This document shows positions 42,011 to 52,578 of a stretch of 64,000 nucleotides of DNA, in pieces (positions within the stretch are counted from its first letter, which is position 1; the number at the start of each line of letters is the position of its first letter). The notes beneath the pieces were generated by a model. That model was not told the origin of the DNA and ran no database searches. It worked only from the letters and a program-made list of their open reading frames with translations. Made by a program: the position numbers and the translations under genes. Source of the stretch: Effrenium voratum (Eukaryota; Sar; Dinophyceae; Suessiales; Symbiodiniaceae). The DNA is taken from contig CAUJNA010001415.1 in NCBI GenBank assembly GCA_963377175.1, positions 1 through 64,000 on the forward strand, given 5' to 3'.

Positions 42011-42764
42011 TGGAAACCCCGACAGAAGACCGGGCAAAAGGAGACCCCAAATTCAACAAGAAACCAACATAAAACCAATCTTGGGGAGACCTTCATTCCG
42101 ATGCGCACACACACACACTCCAATTCATGTGTAACGCAAAGTTGCGATTGTTCAGCCAGACCTGCCACTGTCGCACGCAAGACAACTTTTGCAGCAACTG
42201 CCACCGCTGAAAACCCACCGTGCGACAGCCCCATCAAAAACGCTTTGCTCTCAATAGAACCACCCCACGTCGTGCGCGAACTTTGGCGGGCCATGCTGCC
42301 ATCAAAAACGCACCGCTTGAAAAAAACTCGTTTTGGCGCGAGGCTTCCTGAAAAAACATTGCGGGCACCTCCCAGACTGTTGCCCCCATCAAAAACACAA
42401 ATGTCATGCGTCAAATTCGCACGGCGCCACAGCGAGCGCGCACGCACCAACGCGACGCATCGAAGACAACTTTATACGCACGTGGCCTTGATCTAAGCCA
42501 GCCTTTACTCTTACTGTAAACCTTAGTGTAAACACTATTTAGGTAAAAAGAAATCGTAAAGAAGACAAGGGAAACGGACACGAGGAAGAAATGAGGAAGG
42601 GGAGGCAGAGGAAGCGAGGAAGAAAGGGAGGGGAGGACATGAGAAAGATTTGGGAGAGAAGAAGGAAGCGGGAGGAAAAGGAAGGAGTCGGGATGAGGAA
42701 ACAAACGGGAAGGGAAATCCGCCGACCCTCTGCCTCCCGTCCCAGCCTCGACCGGTCCCGGGAC

Positions 42765-42835
42765 CGGTCCTGGGACCAGTCCTGGGACCAGTCCTGGGAC
42801 CGGTCCTGGGACTGGTCCTGGGACCCTGGTTGTTT
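42765..42835. repeat. Tandem GGGACCGGTCCT/GGGACCAGTCCT repeat
   Basis: Five to six copies of a 12-base unit that is itself nearly palindromic (ggaccggtcc). Scattered further copies lie to 43460. Confidence 0.9.
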
Positions 42836-43084
42836 CAGATTACTTGTAGTCAGCCAAAACCGGTCCTGGGGTCTGGGACCAGTCTGGGAAGCCGGTCCCG
42901 GGATCGAGTCTTGGTGTGACCGCTGGTACTTCAAATTGCTGTGGCGCGACCTCAAAAAGCTCCAGAAAACTTTCCGGACTGGCACCCAGGACACTGGACA
43001 GGGTCCCAGGTCGTCACTGATTGCGACCGGTTGAGGGGGTCAACAGCCTTGTTTCTAGGACCAGCTCAACGTGACTTCGGCACA

Positions 43085-43460
43085 AACCGGCCCGTGCGGT
43101 TATTGACGGACGAGCTGTCATCTGTCTGACTTTTCCGTTAATCCTTGTGGTAGTAGAGGATCCCTGGATCCATTCTGCAAGAGAGTCCAATACGTCGAGT
43201 CAAACCGCGCGCGAGACTGGGACCAGCCTGGATAGGGTCCCAAGTCCCGGTCCCTGCCGGCGACCGGTCCAGGGCAACTTCGGGAGGGCCAGTTTCAGGG
43301 CGACCCCGGGAGAGGCGCCAACTCGAAGTGACTTGGGCGCAAGCCGGCCCAAGCGGTAATTAACGGACTAGCTGCCCTATTTCTGACTTTTCCGTTAATC
43401 CTTGTTTGTGGTCGTAGAGGATCTTCTAAGTGGTCCCTGGGTTTGCGGACGTGTTTCAGG
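43085..43460. repeat. Two diverged copies of a module with 'ctgacttttccgttaatccttg'-like core
   Basis: The core phrase gacttttccgttaatccttg at about 43129-43148 recurs at about 43386-43405. Similar flanks (gcggttattgacggacgagctg versus gcggtaattaacggactagc, and gtagaggatc after) extend the match. Period about 257 bases. Confidence 0.8.
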
Positions 43461-43639
43461 ACCGGTCCTTGTGACTTTTCCCTTAATGCGCCGAGGGTCG
43501 GCGGCAGCAGGCGGGAGCCTGGTTAATACACTTCAGCACTTCTCGGCACTTCGCGCCTTTGCAACTCCCGCGAGGCAGCATCTTGCAAGAGTTCAGGATT
43601 GTCCTCTTCGATCTCCGCCTTGACCCATGTCCCCGTTCT

Positions 43640-45080
43640 GACTGTTTCACGTATTCATTATTGATTCAAGCGCACATCTCGCATGCCACGCCATCGCGCC
43701 TTGGCTTTCTCCTTGATCTTTAGAGAATCTTTACCTCGGGTTGCGGTCACTGAGGTCAGGGCCGGCTGACACTGAGGACGCTGAGAACTTCGAGGTCAGA
43801 GCGGATGTGAAACCTCAGCACTCGAAAGTTGACAGAGTCGACACTTGTCAAAGTCCGTGCGGTCCCATGCAAACTCCTGCTTGACTAGTCGGAGTCAACT
43901 GCGTCTAGATATGAGTCACGGTCAAAATTGCTTCAGAGAAGATGGAAATTGAGCGAGCACCCTAGACGTGATCCGGAGAAGCTGGTGGAGAATGTGATTC
44001 GCGCGCATCCTGAATCCCGAATCCCGAATCAAAGGCTGGAACCTTCCCAGTCCCGAATTCCAAATCGCGAATTCCGAAAATGTGATTTAATCCCGAAATG
44101 TGTTTAATTCTGATTTAATCCCGAAATGTGATTAAATCCCGAATCCCGAAACTGTGCGCGACCTCCGGATTACCACTCCCCATGTCCCTTCAAAATGGCC
44201 CACAGGCTACCATGTTGCCAATGCTTATTTCTACCCAAATTGTCAAAAAACGTTTGCATGGCCCTGGCACGATGATCCTTGATCGAGCAAGAGGTCGATC
44301 CACAGAAGGAAAGCATTGCGGAAAGGTCTGTGCGTGCGTGCAACTTGATGGAATATCTGCCTCACACCTTCTTCCCGCCAATCGAACATACATGTAGTTG
44401 CATGCAATCGCATTCCGTCTCCTGCACGGATTACGCAGGTGCAGCATACCATGCAATGTGTGCGAACTCCAAATCAATCTCTGGTGCCATTGAGACTGGA
44501 GCTCGGAGGTGGAAGCGCAATCCTGTGCACGTGCAGACGTGCAACTCATTCTTCGCGCACAGCATGGCCTGCCTTCGAAAACGCTTGGTGCAAGACGCAA
44601 CTGCGCTGGGACAGGACCTCAGCGGTTTCAATCGAACGGCAATCGAGACACGGACATCGTTCGGATGGCGATGCGCCATGGGTCTTTGGCGGAGACGACC
44701 ATGCGTAGTTCAACCTCCAAGCCCGGGCTTTAATTTTGGCGCGTGCCTTAAGGGGGCAATTTACAAGTGCCCTCCCGTCCCGCCTCCAGTGAAGTGGGAT
44801 GGTGCACCATGATGGTATCTCCTACTTCTAGCCTCAGGGAAGTGCAACGTAAAGTGCACACACGTCGCACAGGCCAAACAGTACCAAAACTGAATCGTCT
44901 CATGCCAGCCTCAATTGCTGTTTGCTGCCTTGTCGAGTGCCAGAATGAACTAATTACTCTGGTAACATGTTTGAAAGCCTCAGGCCTGAATTTCCGTTTG
45001 CTGTTGCCAGGGCTTGGGCTCGTCCTTAAACTTTGTCTCGAAGCCGTGGACAGTCGTAGTGTTGGTGACGATGCGCCCAG
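43640..45080. other. Intergenic region with short CCCGAAT/CCCGAAATGTG repeats
   Basis: Around 44005-44155 the phrases atcccgaa and cccgaaatgtg recur several times. Elsewhere only unassigned open frames are seen. Confidence 0.5.
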
Positions 45081-45159
45081 ACCCTAAAAGAAGAGATGCC
45101 AAAAGACGCGAGTCACGCATCTCAAACAAGACAAATCGAGAAATCGCCAGATCAACTCG

Positions 45160-45182
45160 TGATATATATATATATATATATA
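45160..45182. repeat. (TA)n microsatellite
   Basis: A run of about 11 AT dinucleotides in a probable intron. Confidence 0.95.
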
Positions 45183-45244
45183 TGTTTTGTTCGACAACGC
45201 GCGCCTGGCAGCACCGGGACGTCCCTCAAAGCTGTGAGGCGAAG

Positions 45245-45480
45245 CTGCGCGCATGAAGCTCCGAGTCCCCGGCTGAGAGGTCGCCGCATCGCCATCGCCC
45301 TTCTCGCCCTTCTCGCCTTCATCGTCCTCAACCTTTGCAGCAGTGAGGGCCCAGGTTGTGCAGCAGCGAAAATAGCTCTTTGACAACAAAAACTGCTCGC
45401 CTTTCGGCGCTTCTTTTTGGCCTTGTCACCCTCTCCCTTGAAATTCAAGGCTGTGCGCTTCACTCCTGGTCGGTAACGGC
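45245..45480 (-). CDS. Candidate host exon(s) with Lys-rich segment (possibly FRG1-like N-terminus)
   Basis: The minus strand reads YRPGVKRTALNFKGEG and DKAKKKRRKA at about 45478-45400. After a probable intron, AAKVEDDEGEKGEKGDGDAA follows at about 45340-45270. The lysine-rich start with a KL-LKG-like phrase recalls FRG1 proteins, but no beta-trefoil exons were found nearby, so this is only a suggestion. Confidence 0.3.
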
Positions 45481-46140
45481 AATCCGCCCAGAACATGCAA
45501 TCAACTCAGAATGGGCCCAATGCCCCTCGCCTGCAAATGACATGATTTCACAGGCTGATTGATGCTGCGGCACCAACGGCACAACCGAATGGCACAAACG
45601 GCATAGGGTCGTTGGGGGGATCTGTCCCGCTTCTGAGGTGTCCGTGTGTGTGTGTGTGTGTGGGTGTGCTTTGCCGATCCATTTGATATCATGGCTGCGC
45701 CCATGCTCCATCATTGATTGCCGCCACGAAAGGCCTCAAAGACTGCAACGGCCCCCGGACTTTTTTAATCGCCTTTTAACTCGCGGGGCTTCTCTGCGCC
45801 AAGTCGCTATATTCCACTGCGCGCAAGGCACGTGCAAGATGCAGCGCGCTCATAGCCCAAAATGTGCGGGATGCAACCACAAATGAATGCATGTGTTTTT
45901 GAAGCACTAACATTTCGGGTCATTCATGAGGATAAGGGCAAGCGCATCCTTCCATACTCTTTTCAACTGTCTCCTTTTCTCTTTTCTCTATGATTTGTTT
46001 GCCGCTTTTCCTTGCCCCATCTCTGTTCCTTTTTGTCCGTGTTTTACCCTTTCTTCGTCTTCGTCTGCTTCTCTTGCTTTTTCCTCTCGACTCGGGGTCG
46101 GGCACTTCGGGCACTGGACTCGGATCGGAGCGATCCGGTC

Positions 46141-49100
46141 TCAGGTCATGAAGGCCGTGGCATCCACCGGCGGCTCGGCCTTGCCCTGAGAGAAGCGAGG
46201 AAAAAAAAGAGAACGTGAAAAAGAAGGAAACAAACAAAAAGACGAGAAAGACGAGAAAGACAACGAAAAGAAGAACGAGAAAGGAATAAAGAGAAAGACA
46301 AGGGAAAAGAGGACGAAAAATGAGTGAAAGGGGAAAGAGAAGGAGAAGAAATAAATCTGAAGAAAATGCAAAAGGAAGGCAAAGCAGAAAAGCGATGGAA
46401 AGGGGAACAGAACTCCTTGTTCTTCAAGGATGAGAATGCTAAGGAACTTCCGAAAAAAACACGAAAAAAGATGAGAAGTGGAGAAGTGAAGAAAAGGACA
46501 AAAGGCGAAAAGGCGAAAAGGCGAAAAGGCGAAAAGGCGAAAAGGCGAAGAGGCGAAAAGGCGAAAAGGCGAGCCGTTGAAATCCGTCGAGCCGAGCAAA
46601 AGAGAAATGCACTTGCAAAACTAAAGATGCCAAGAATTCAAAATATCAAAAGAACTTGGAAAGGGAATAGACAAAGAAAGATGACAAGGAAGCCGAAGGA
46701 TGCGAAAGTGCAAAAAGAAGACTGCGTGGTATTGCACGCCGTGCCTTTGACACATATTGAGAAGGCAATACATCTGTTCGTCTCAGCATGTGCACCCCAC
46801 CTGAGTAGACCAGAACTTCAGGGTGCGGTCGAACGCGACCGAGCCAATGTAGTGGTGGCCTTGGAAAGGCGTTGTGTTTCTCTCACATACCTTTCCACTT
46901 GCGTCACAGTTTCACTTGTTCTTCTGAGAAGCAAAGGGAAGGGGCAGCACTCAAGATCAAAGGGGCAAGGAGTATTGCCGTGGTACCAGTGAACAACTCA
47001 AGAAAGCAAAACATGACAAAACCGACTTGTGTAGGAGTGCTTGGTAGGGAAGTCTCCGCTGCAAATTAATGCCAAGATTGCTGAGAAACACGATCGGTGA
47101 TTGACTCCGGCTTTTCACACCAGTTTGCCTTGCCTCACCGACACCAAACACGGGAGACTGGAAAAGCAGAGGGGGAGCAGAAATCCCACCTCGGCTATGC
47201 ACTCCATACGTTCCGATTGCATTCCGTACATTGGAGCTTGATAAGCAGAATAAACAGAGGATTGCTTGAGGGGAACATCGCAAGAGACAAAGACACAGGG
47301 TTTTACAGGGTGTTGACCCTTTTACATCGCTTCACTCTCACTGGGTCGGGGTCCGCCCACGGCAGCTGGGACGTGGTCTGCGCCCATGACACGGCCCTCG
47401 TGGCCGATGAGAACCTTGGAGAGAGACAAACAAAATGGAACAAGCTAAGCTGCTCGCAAGAAATGTTTTTGACATTCCGACACGCCGCCGAGTCGACCTA
47501 TTCTGACGAGTCCGACTCGGTCGGTCGACCTGGCCTTCACCACCTTCCAGTCGGTGGTCGAGCAAATCTTCACAGTGCCATCGTAGCTGGAGGTCAAGAT
47601 CAGTCGTCCCTCGCCTCTTTCAAAGCTCACCTATCGACGAATCGAGTCCATTTGGGAAAAAATGCCAATAAGCCTAAGGTAATAGGCCTCAGAGATGAGC
47701 TTGTTGTGGAGCAGTAGATTGTGAGTACACCTGGCATCTGTTGCAGGCATTTCGTCGTGTCACGCTCTCCATTCTCCTGGCCTGCGCTTGCGAAGATCCC
47801 AGACTCGGACGCTGTGGTCATCGCTGGCCGTGGCTAGCACAGTGCCACGCGGGTGAAAGTCAACCGCCATCACCTGCAAAGCTTAAGGACGTGAGAAAAT
47901 TGCGGCACTTGCTATACTATCATGTAGCTGCTTTACGTGACGCTCGTGGGATTACAGGTTGCTGTCGCGCAGACCTGCTTGCCATGCGCCGCCAGTGGCA
48001 TGACTGTTTTTCCACTGCGAAGGTCCCAGACCTCACGGCAAAAACACGTCCAGCGAAGCGCGGTGCGCATAGACGAAATGCCCAACGGGCGACTCGAGGC
48101 CGGCACCCGGACGACTCCGCCCAAATCAGAAGTTGCCACCAAAGAGCCATCTGGATGGATGGAGGCCCCATAGACAGGTCGAGAGTGACCTTCCTGGCCG
48201 CGAACTCGCAAGGAACTTATGCACACAAGCGTTGCCACGCACCTGCAGCAACAGCTCGGTGGTGGTTTCAACATCCCAGAGCCGCCAACTCATGTCCTCG
48301 GCATGCGGCATATCTGCACACCTGTCACACGGCGAATTGCCAAGTCTCATGGGATGTGGAGACCAAGTGCTCGCCCATAGGATGAAACCTCAGACCAAAA
48401 CGGACAGAAAGGGAATTGGGAGAATCGGGATTGGGACCGAGGGAATTGACTAAGGCGTCAACAGAATTCTGTTCACTCGATCCTGCAATTTTAGAAACGT
48501 TGCGTTTCGCACTTCCCGAGGTAGGTGTGCAAGTTTGCAGCGATGCCTCATGCCCTTCCAGCACGTTGACCGGCTGGCTGTCCGAGAGCGACCAGAGGTT
48601 GATCCTGCAAAGAAATGCCAAACTGAGCAAGGCAAAAACTGGCAAGCCTGGGTAGCTACGGATAGTTTATGTGAAGAAAAATCAACGACCGCACTTCGTA
48701 CTTCTGGCACAAGGCACATGTGTCATGGTGTCTGGCCTAGTGTTGTCAAACTGTCGCGGTGCCCATGCACCACCCCCTCTGGGTGCCCCAAGAAACAGTC
48801 CTCGAGGGAATTTACTGTGGATGCGGCACGATGCGACAGAAGAAAAAGGCTTCTGAGATCTCAAAACCATGTGAAAGGCGGCTAAAAACAGCAGGGCAAT
48901 TCAAACCAGAGTGACACAAAAAGAGGAAGAACAACAAGAACTGTTCTGCGCAACTTGGAGCAAGTTTCTCTACTCAGCTGACTGCATGCAGCGAACATTC
49001 TACCGCTGTTCCGGGATTTGCGGACGAACTTTGACCTGCTTTGCTACATAACATCAGTGCATAGACCTGCCGGGTAGGACTGCACCTGCAAGAAAACTGG

Positions 49101-49797
49101 CTTGCTGCGTACGGAGAAACAAAAGCTACCCTGACATAGTGCCAAGCGCCTTTGACAAGAAGGGGAGAGCTCGAGCAATGCTCTTTGCGCGCGCATTGTC
49201 CGCCGACTACAGCCAGCGTGTTGGAAGCAAGCCCCGCAGGGACATGGCTCGCACTGCTATCACGCTTGTCTCACATCTCTGTTTCAATCGCTTGGGTTGC
49301 GTTGCCACACGAACTCGCCCGTCACTCCCTTGAAGAGGGAGTCGTGTTTGGGTTGCCCGCCGCTTTTCAATCATGCCCCGGGGCATGGCCATGCCAGTTC
49401 TGCGCGACGTTGGCTGAACTTAGTGATCCTAGAAGGAAGTTGCCCAAGCTGGCCACAGCTGCATTAAAGGTGACCATGGACACGTGGGCCGGCAAGTGTG
49501 AAATCAACCTGCCTCGAATCTGCCGACGCTGAGGCGAGACGAACAGTGTTGCCTTGCCCCCACTCCGCCAACTCGGCTCTCGCACATCTGCGGTGTCCCG
49601 TGCACCGCACCTTCGAAGGGAGGTACTCCTTTGCACCCAGGGTGCCACGCAATGCTGTTGCACCTGGCCGAAACGTGAACCCGGGACACAAAAGGACCGC
49701 ACTGTGCGCTCCAGGGCTCGCCTGTCTTCATGGCCGCGGATGGTCAGGACGGGGTCGCAAGATGGGGTTTTCCACAACTTGATGAATCCAGACCTGA
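46141..49797 (-). CDS. PRPF4: U4/U6 snRNP protein Prp4 (PRPF4), WD40 part, about ten small exons
   Basis: Prp4 is a WD40 component of the U4/U6.U5 tri-snRNP in the nucleus. In minus order the islands are: 49797-49500 (GFIKLWKTPSCDPVLTIRGH, NSIAWHPGCK, VRLASASADS), 48600-48525 (INLWSLSDSQPVNVLEGHEA), 48400-48335 (GLRFHPMGEHLVSTSHE), 48305-48245 (SWRLWDVETTTELLLQ), 48200-48085 (EGHSRPVYGASIHPDGSLVA), 48035-47945 (WDLRSGKTVMPLAAHGKQV), 47870-47765 (VMAVDFHPRGTVLATASDDH, VRVWDLRKR), 47640-47530 (RLILTSSYDGTVKIC), 47414-47342 (VLIGHEGRVMGADHV), 46859-46801 (YIGSVAFDRTLKFWSTQ) and 46185-46141 (GKAEPPVDATAFMT, stop). The order and wording follow Prp4 repeat by repeat. The N-terminal exons are absent, probably beyond the copia insertion at 50.06 kb. 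Confidence 0.85.
46498..46572. repeat. AAAAGGCG tandem repeat in a PRPF4 intron
   Basis: About nine octamer units (aaaaggcg), with one agaggcg variant, between the last two PRPF4 exons. Confidence 0.95.
48680..49440. other. Probable PRPF4 intron
   Basis: No coding motif. It lies between WD40 exons of PRPF4. Confidence 0.5.
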
Positions 49798-50058
49798 GAT
49801 CCCATCTGAAGCCCTTTCAGATAGTCACAGTGCGTTTGTTGCCAGTAATCACTGTGAACGCCAGACTGCCTGGCGACGTAGCTATGAGTCGTGAAAGGAA
49901 AACTTTCGTAAAACTGGAACTAGCTGAGGCTACAAGCGCACACTCTTTTTGTTTGCGACTTTCGCTATCATGGAAAAAGACCCTCGGATTTTTCCGTGTG
50001 CTTTTTCAGTGTCCGCCAACATTGTTCGGCGTGTCGGATGCTTACCCCCTGTGTTGCT

Positions 50059-50349
50059 TTTGGTTACACACATTGACCTATTCACACACTCGGCTGACAT
50101 GTTTGGCTCAAAGCCCTTCAAGTCATTTGTACAGTCATTCGACTCATGGTACAGTGATAAAACGGCTTGCAGACCGCTTTACAGGATTCACAGTCAACAC
50201 AAGCCACCAGGGACAATCCATCCTCCAATCCTCCATATTGGCATATTGGACTCTCCGGAATAGATCCAGGGACCAAATCAACGACCTCTACTACCACAGG
50301 GTACCAGTTCCCTTCTGGGATAGGCACCCCGGCAGTGGGCCTCAATTTG
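50059..50349 (+). repeat. 5' LTR of copia element B
   Basis: Reverse-complement match to 33971-34262 with conserved ends (ccccctgtgttgct, caccccggcagtgggc). It is followed by TGGTAGCGGAGC at 50350-50361, a primer-site candidate, and a leader (ttgcagagat, gatgtcatccgatgg) that stops at about 50390. In element A the same leader runs straight into gag. Confidence 0.8.
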
Positions 50350-50390
50350 TGGTAGCGGAGCGGGTTTCTTGCAGAGATTTAAGGGATGTC

Positions 50391-50757
50391 ATCCGATGGA
50401 AAGATCCGTCTCGGGCCAGGATAATTTCCTATTCCTGGGAGAGGCGCTCACTGGGCTGGAGGTGGAAAGATCCGTCTCGGACCTTGGAATAAAGAGGCGG
50501 TCACTGGGGTGGAGGTGGAAAGATCCGTCTCGGACCAGGATAATTTCCTATTCCTAGGAGAGGCGCTCACTGGGCTGGAGGTGGAAAGATCCGTCTCGGA
50601 CCTTGGAATAAAAGCCCCTAAGGAGAGGCGCTCACTGGGCTGAAGGTGGAAAGATCCGTCAGGATAATTTCCTATTTCTAGGAGAGGCGCTCACTGGGTT
50701 GGGGGTGGAAAGATCCGTCTCGGGGCCTGGGAATAAAAGCCCCCTAAGGAGAGGCAA
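50391..50757 (+). repeat. Left repeat array upstream of the capsid gene
   Basis: Five to six units built from gaaagatccgtctcgg, ataatttcctattcct and gagaggcgctcactggg. Three units contain GGAATAAA(A)G, a TATA-like box (near 50485, 50605 and 50730). The array is mirrored in inverse orientation at 52262-52497, so it could be a terminal inverted repeat, a promoter array or both. Confidence 0.85.
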
Positions 50758-50843
50758 AAAAATCCATTCTCCCACAGACACCCCGAAGTTACAGGCGGGG
50801 AGATCTTCGCCGTACGAGTGAAAACGCGTATGTATAAAGAAGC

Positions 50844-52133
50844 ATGGAGGTAGTCACAGCCGGAGCACAGGATGAGTTGATGCAGAGCCTGGACTACAAG
50901 CTGAAAACCAGCAACACCAACTACGTGACAGCACGGCACGACGTGCAGTATTTCCCAAGCTCGCTGAGCTCCTTCTCCCCAGCCACCTCGAGGGTCTGCC
51001 GCATTCCGCTGACCAGCGGTACCTCGTTCATCGACCCCGAGTCGATCAAGATCGCCTTCAGAGTCAGAAACACGGACGCCACCAACCCGCTGGCGCCTGC
51101 CACTCCGAACCCCGCCTGTTTCATCCAGAGGATCCAGATCTTCGCCAACGGCCAGCGCTGCGACGACAGTAACTACTACGGCCACGGCCGCACTGTGGCC
51201 GTGCATGACCTGCTGAAGGGCCGCGAGTACAACCAGAACAAGGCCGTGGAGGGCTTCGACGAGGTGAACAACTCTCGGACACCCCGCGCGGTGCACCAGA
51301 GCGGCTACGCGGACGTGCTGCTGCGCCCCACCATGGTGGGCATCCTGCGCTGCGGGAAGATGCTGCCGCCGCAGCTGAACCTGGTGATAGAGATCGAGTT
51401 CGCGGACGCGACGACTGCGCTGTGGTCTGAGAACGCCGGGGCGCACCCGCGGGAGCCACGCTGAGCACCGACTTCGAGATCCAGAACGTCCGAGTTCTGG
51501 CCTCCCAGGTCGTCCTGGACTCTGCGCTGGTTGAGTCCTTCAACCGCGTGCTCCTCTCAGGAAGGTCGCTCGTGTTCAGCTACCCCACGGTGCACACGCA
51601 GCAGTCCACGGTGCCTCCGGGCGTGGCGGAGCACAACGTCACCGTCGCGCGCGCCTTCACGAAACTCATGGGAGCGTTCGTGACTTTTTGGGACAACGAC
51701 GCGGGCTCTAAGACTTAGACTCTAAGATCCACTTGCTGGCCAACCCGGGGCAGGACGTGGCCCCCATCGGCGCGGCCAGGCAGGAAGACAGTCTCCTGGA
51801 GTCGCAGATGCAGCTGGGCAGCCTGCAGTACCCGCACAATCCAATGAAGGGAGCCTCTGAGCACTTCCACTTCCTCTCGGTCCTTGCTGGGACCTACGAC
51901 GACACGGTGCGCAACATCGACATCGACCGCGCGGGCTACCTGCGTCACAGCTTCATCGCGGGCTTCCCAAGCGCGTGCCCAAGATGCCCCTCAGCGGCGT
52001 CAGCACCCGTTCGGGCGACCTGGCTCGGTTCACTTTCAAGGCGCTCGACGGCACGATGATGGACGTGTTCATTCACCTGATAGCCTATCAGCTGGTGACG
52101 CTCTCTGGCACTGGAGTCTCTGTGCTTGACTAG
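50844..52133 (+). pseudogene. Major capsid protein (double jelly-roll) of the GC-rich polinton-like virus
   Basis: The start MEVVTAGAQDELMQSLDYKL, then PSSLSSFSPATSRVCRIPL, FIQRIQIFANGQRCDD, and after a frame change near 51450 TDFEIQNVRVLASQVVLD and TVARAFTKLMGAFVTFW. A TAG and frame change near 51716 follow, then LESQMQLGSLQYPHNPMKG and EHFHFLSVLAGTYDD, another change near 51970, and DLARFTFKALDGTMMDVFIH to the double stop at 52131. Full span is about 430 codons. The loop phrases, the QMQLGS--YP--P region and the position of strand-like segments fit PLV or polinton capsids. Three frame changes make it a pseudogene. Confidence 0.75.
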
Positions 52134-52230
52134 TAAGGATCCATAGCTCAATCGGAAGAGGCGCTGCTGCTCTGAAGCTTGGAGACCGCAGGCTCGATTC
52201 CACCCGGGCGCAGATCATTTTTTTTACTAG
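52129..52230 (+). ncRNA. tRNA-like pol III element flanked by ACTAG
   Basis: Box A TAGCTCAATCGG (52144-52155) and box B GGCTCGATTCC (52190-52200) are close to the tRNA consensus, and a run of eight T ends the unit at 52218-52225. The D-arm nearly pairs, but the acceptor, anticodon and T stems do not form properly, so it is not a normal tRNA. ACTAG occurs at both ends (52129-52133, 52226-52230), which could be a target-site duplication. It could be a tRNA-derived retrosequence or SINE head. Confidence 0.45.
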
Positions 52231-52261
52231 GCGAGTGCCTTTGGGAATTCTTTTTTCTCCC

Positions 52262-52497
52262 TCGAGCCAAGACGGATCTCCGAGACAGATCTTTCCACCT
52301 CCAACCCAGTGAGCGCCTCTCCTAGGAATAGGAAATTATCCTGGCCCGAGACGGATCTTTCCACCTCCAGCCCAGTGAGCGCCTCTCCTAGGAATAGGAA
52401 ATTATCCTGGTCCGAGACAGATTTTTCCACCTCCAGCCCAGTGAGCGCCTCTCCTTAAAAGACCTTTTATTCCCAGGCCCGAGACGGATCTTTCGAG
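52262..52497 (-). repeat. Right repeat array, inverted copy of 50391-50757
   Basis: Three to four units of the left array in reverse complement (ccagcccagtgagcgcctctcc, split here as ccagcccagtgagcgcc then tctcc; ataggaaattatcc; gagacggatctttc). One unit carries cttttattcc, the TATA-like box in reverse. Confidence 0.85.
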
Positions 52498-52578
52498 GCA
52501 GGCGGCTCTGGCGTGACTGTCCGGAGCTGCGAGAGCTTGCCCGGGAGTTCGGCTGGGACTGAGGCAGAGTCACAGGGT

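Noticed and set aside
48680..49440. Additional PRPF4 exons
   Set aside because: No WD40-like or Prp4-like wording was found there in any minus-strand frame.
50105..50125. 'tttggctcaaag' as another spliced-leader relict
   Set aside because: Only the tail resembles DinoSL, the following bases differ, and the sequence lies inside the copia LTR, where element A has a similar but less leader-like version.
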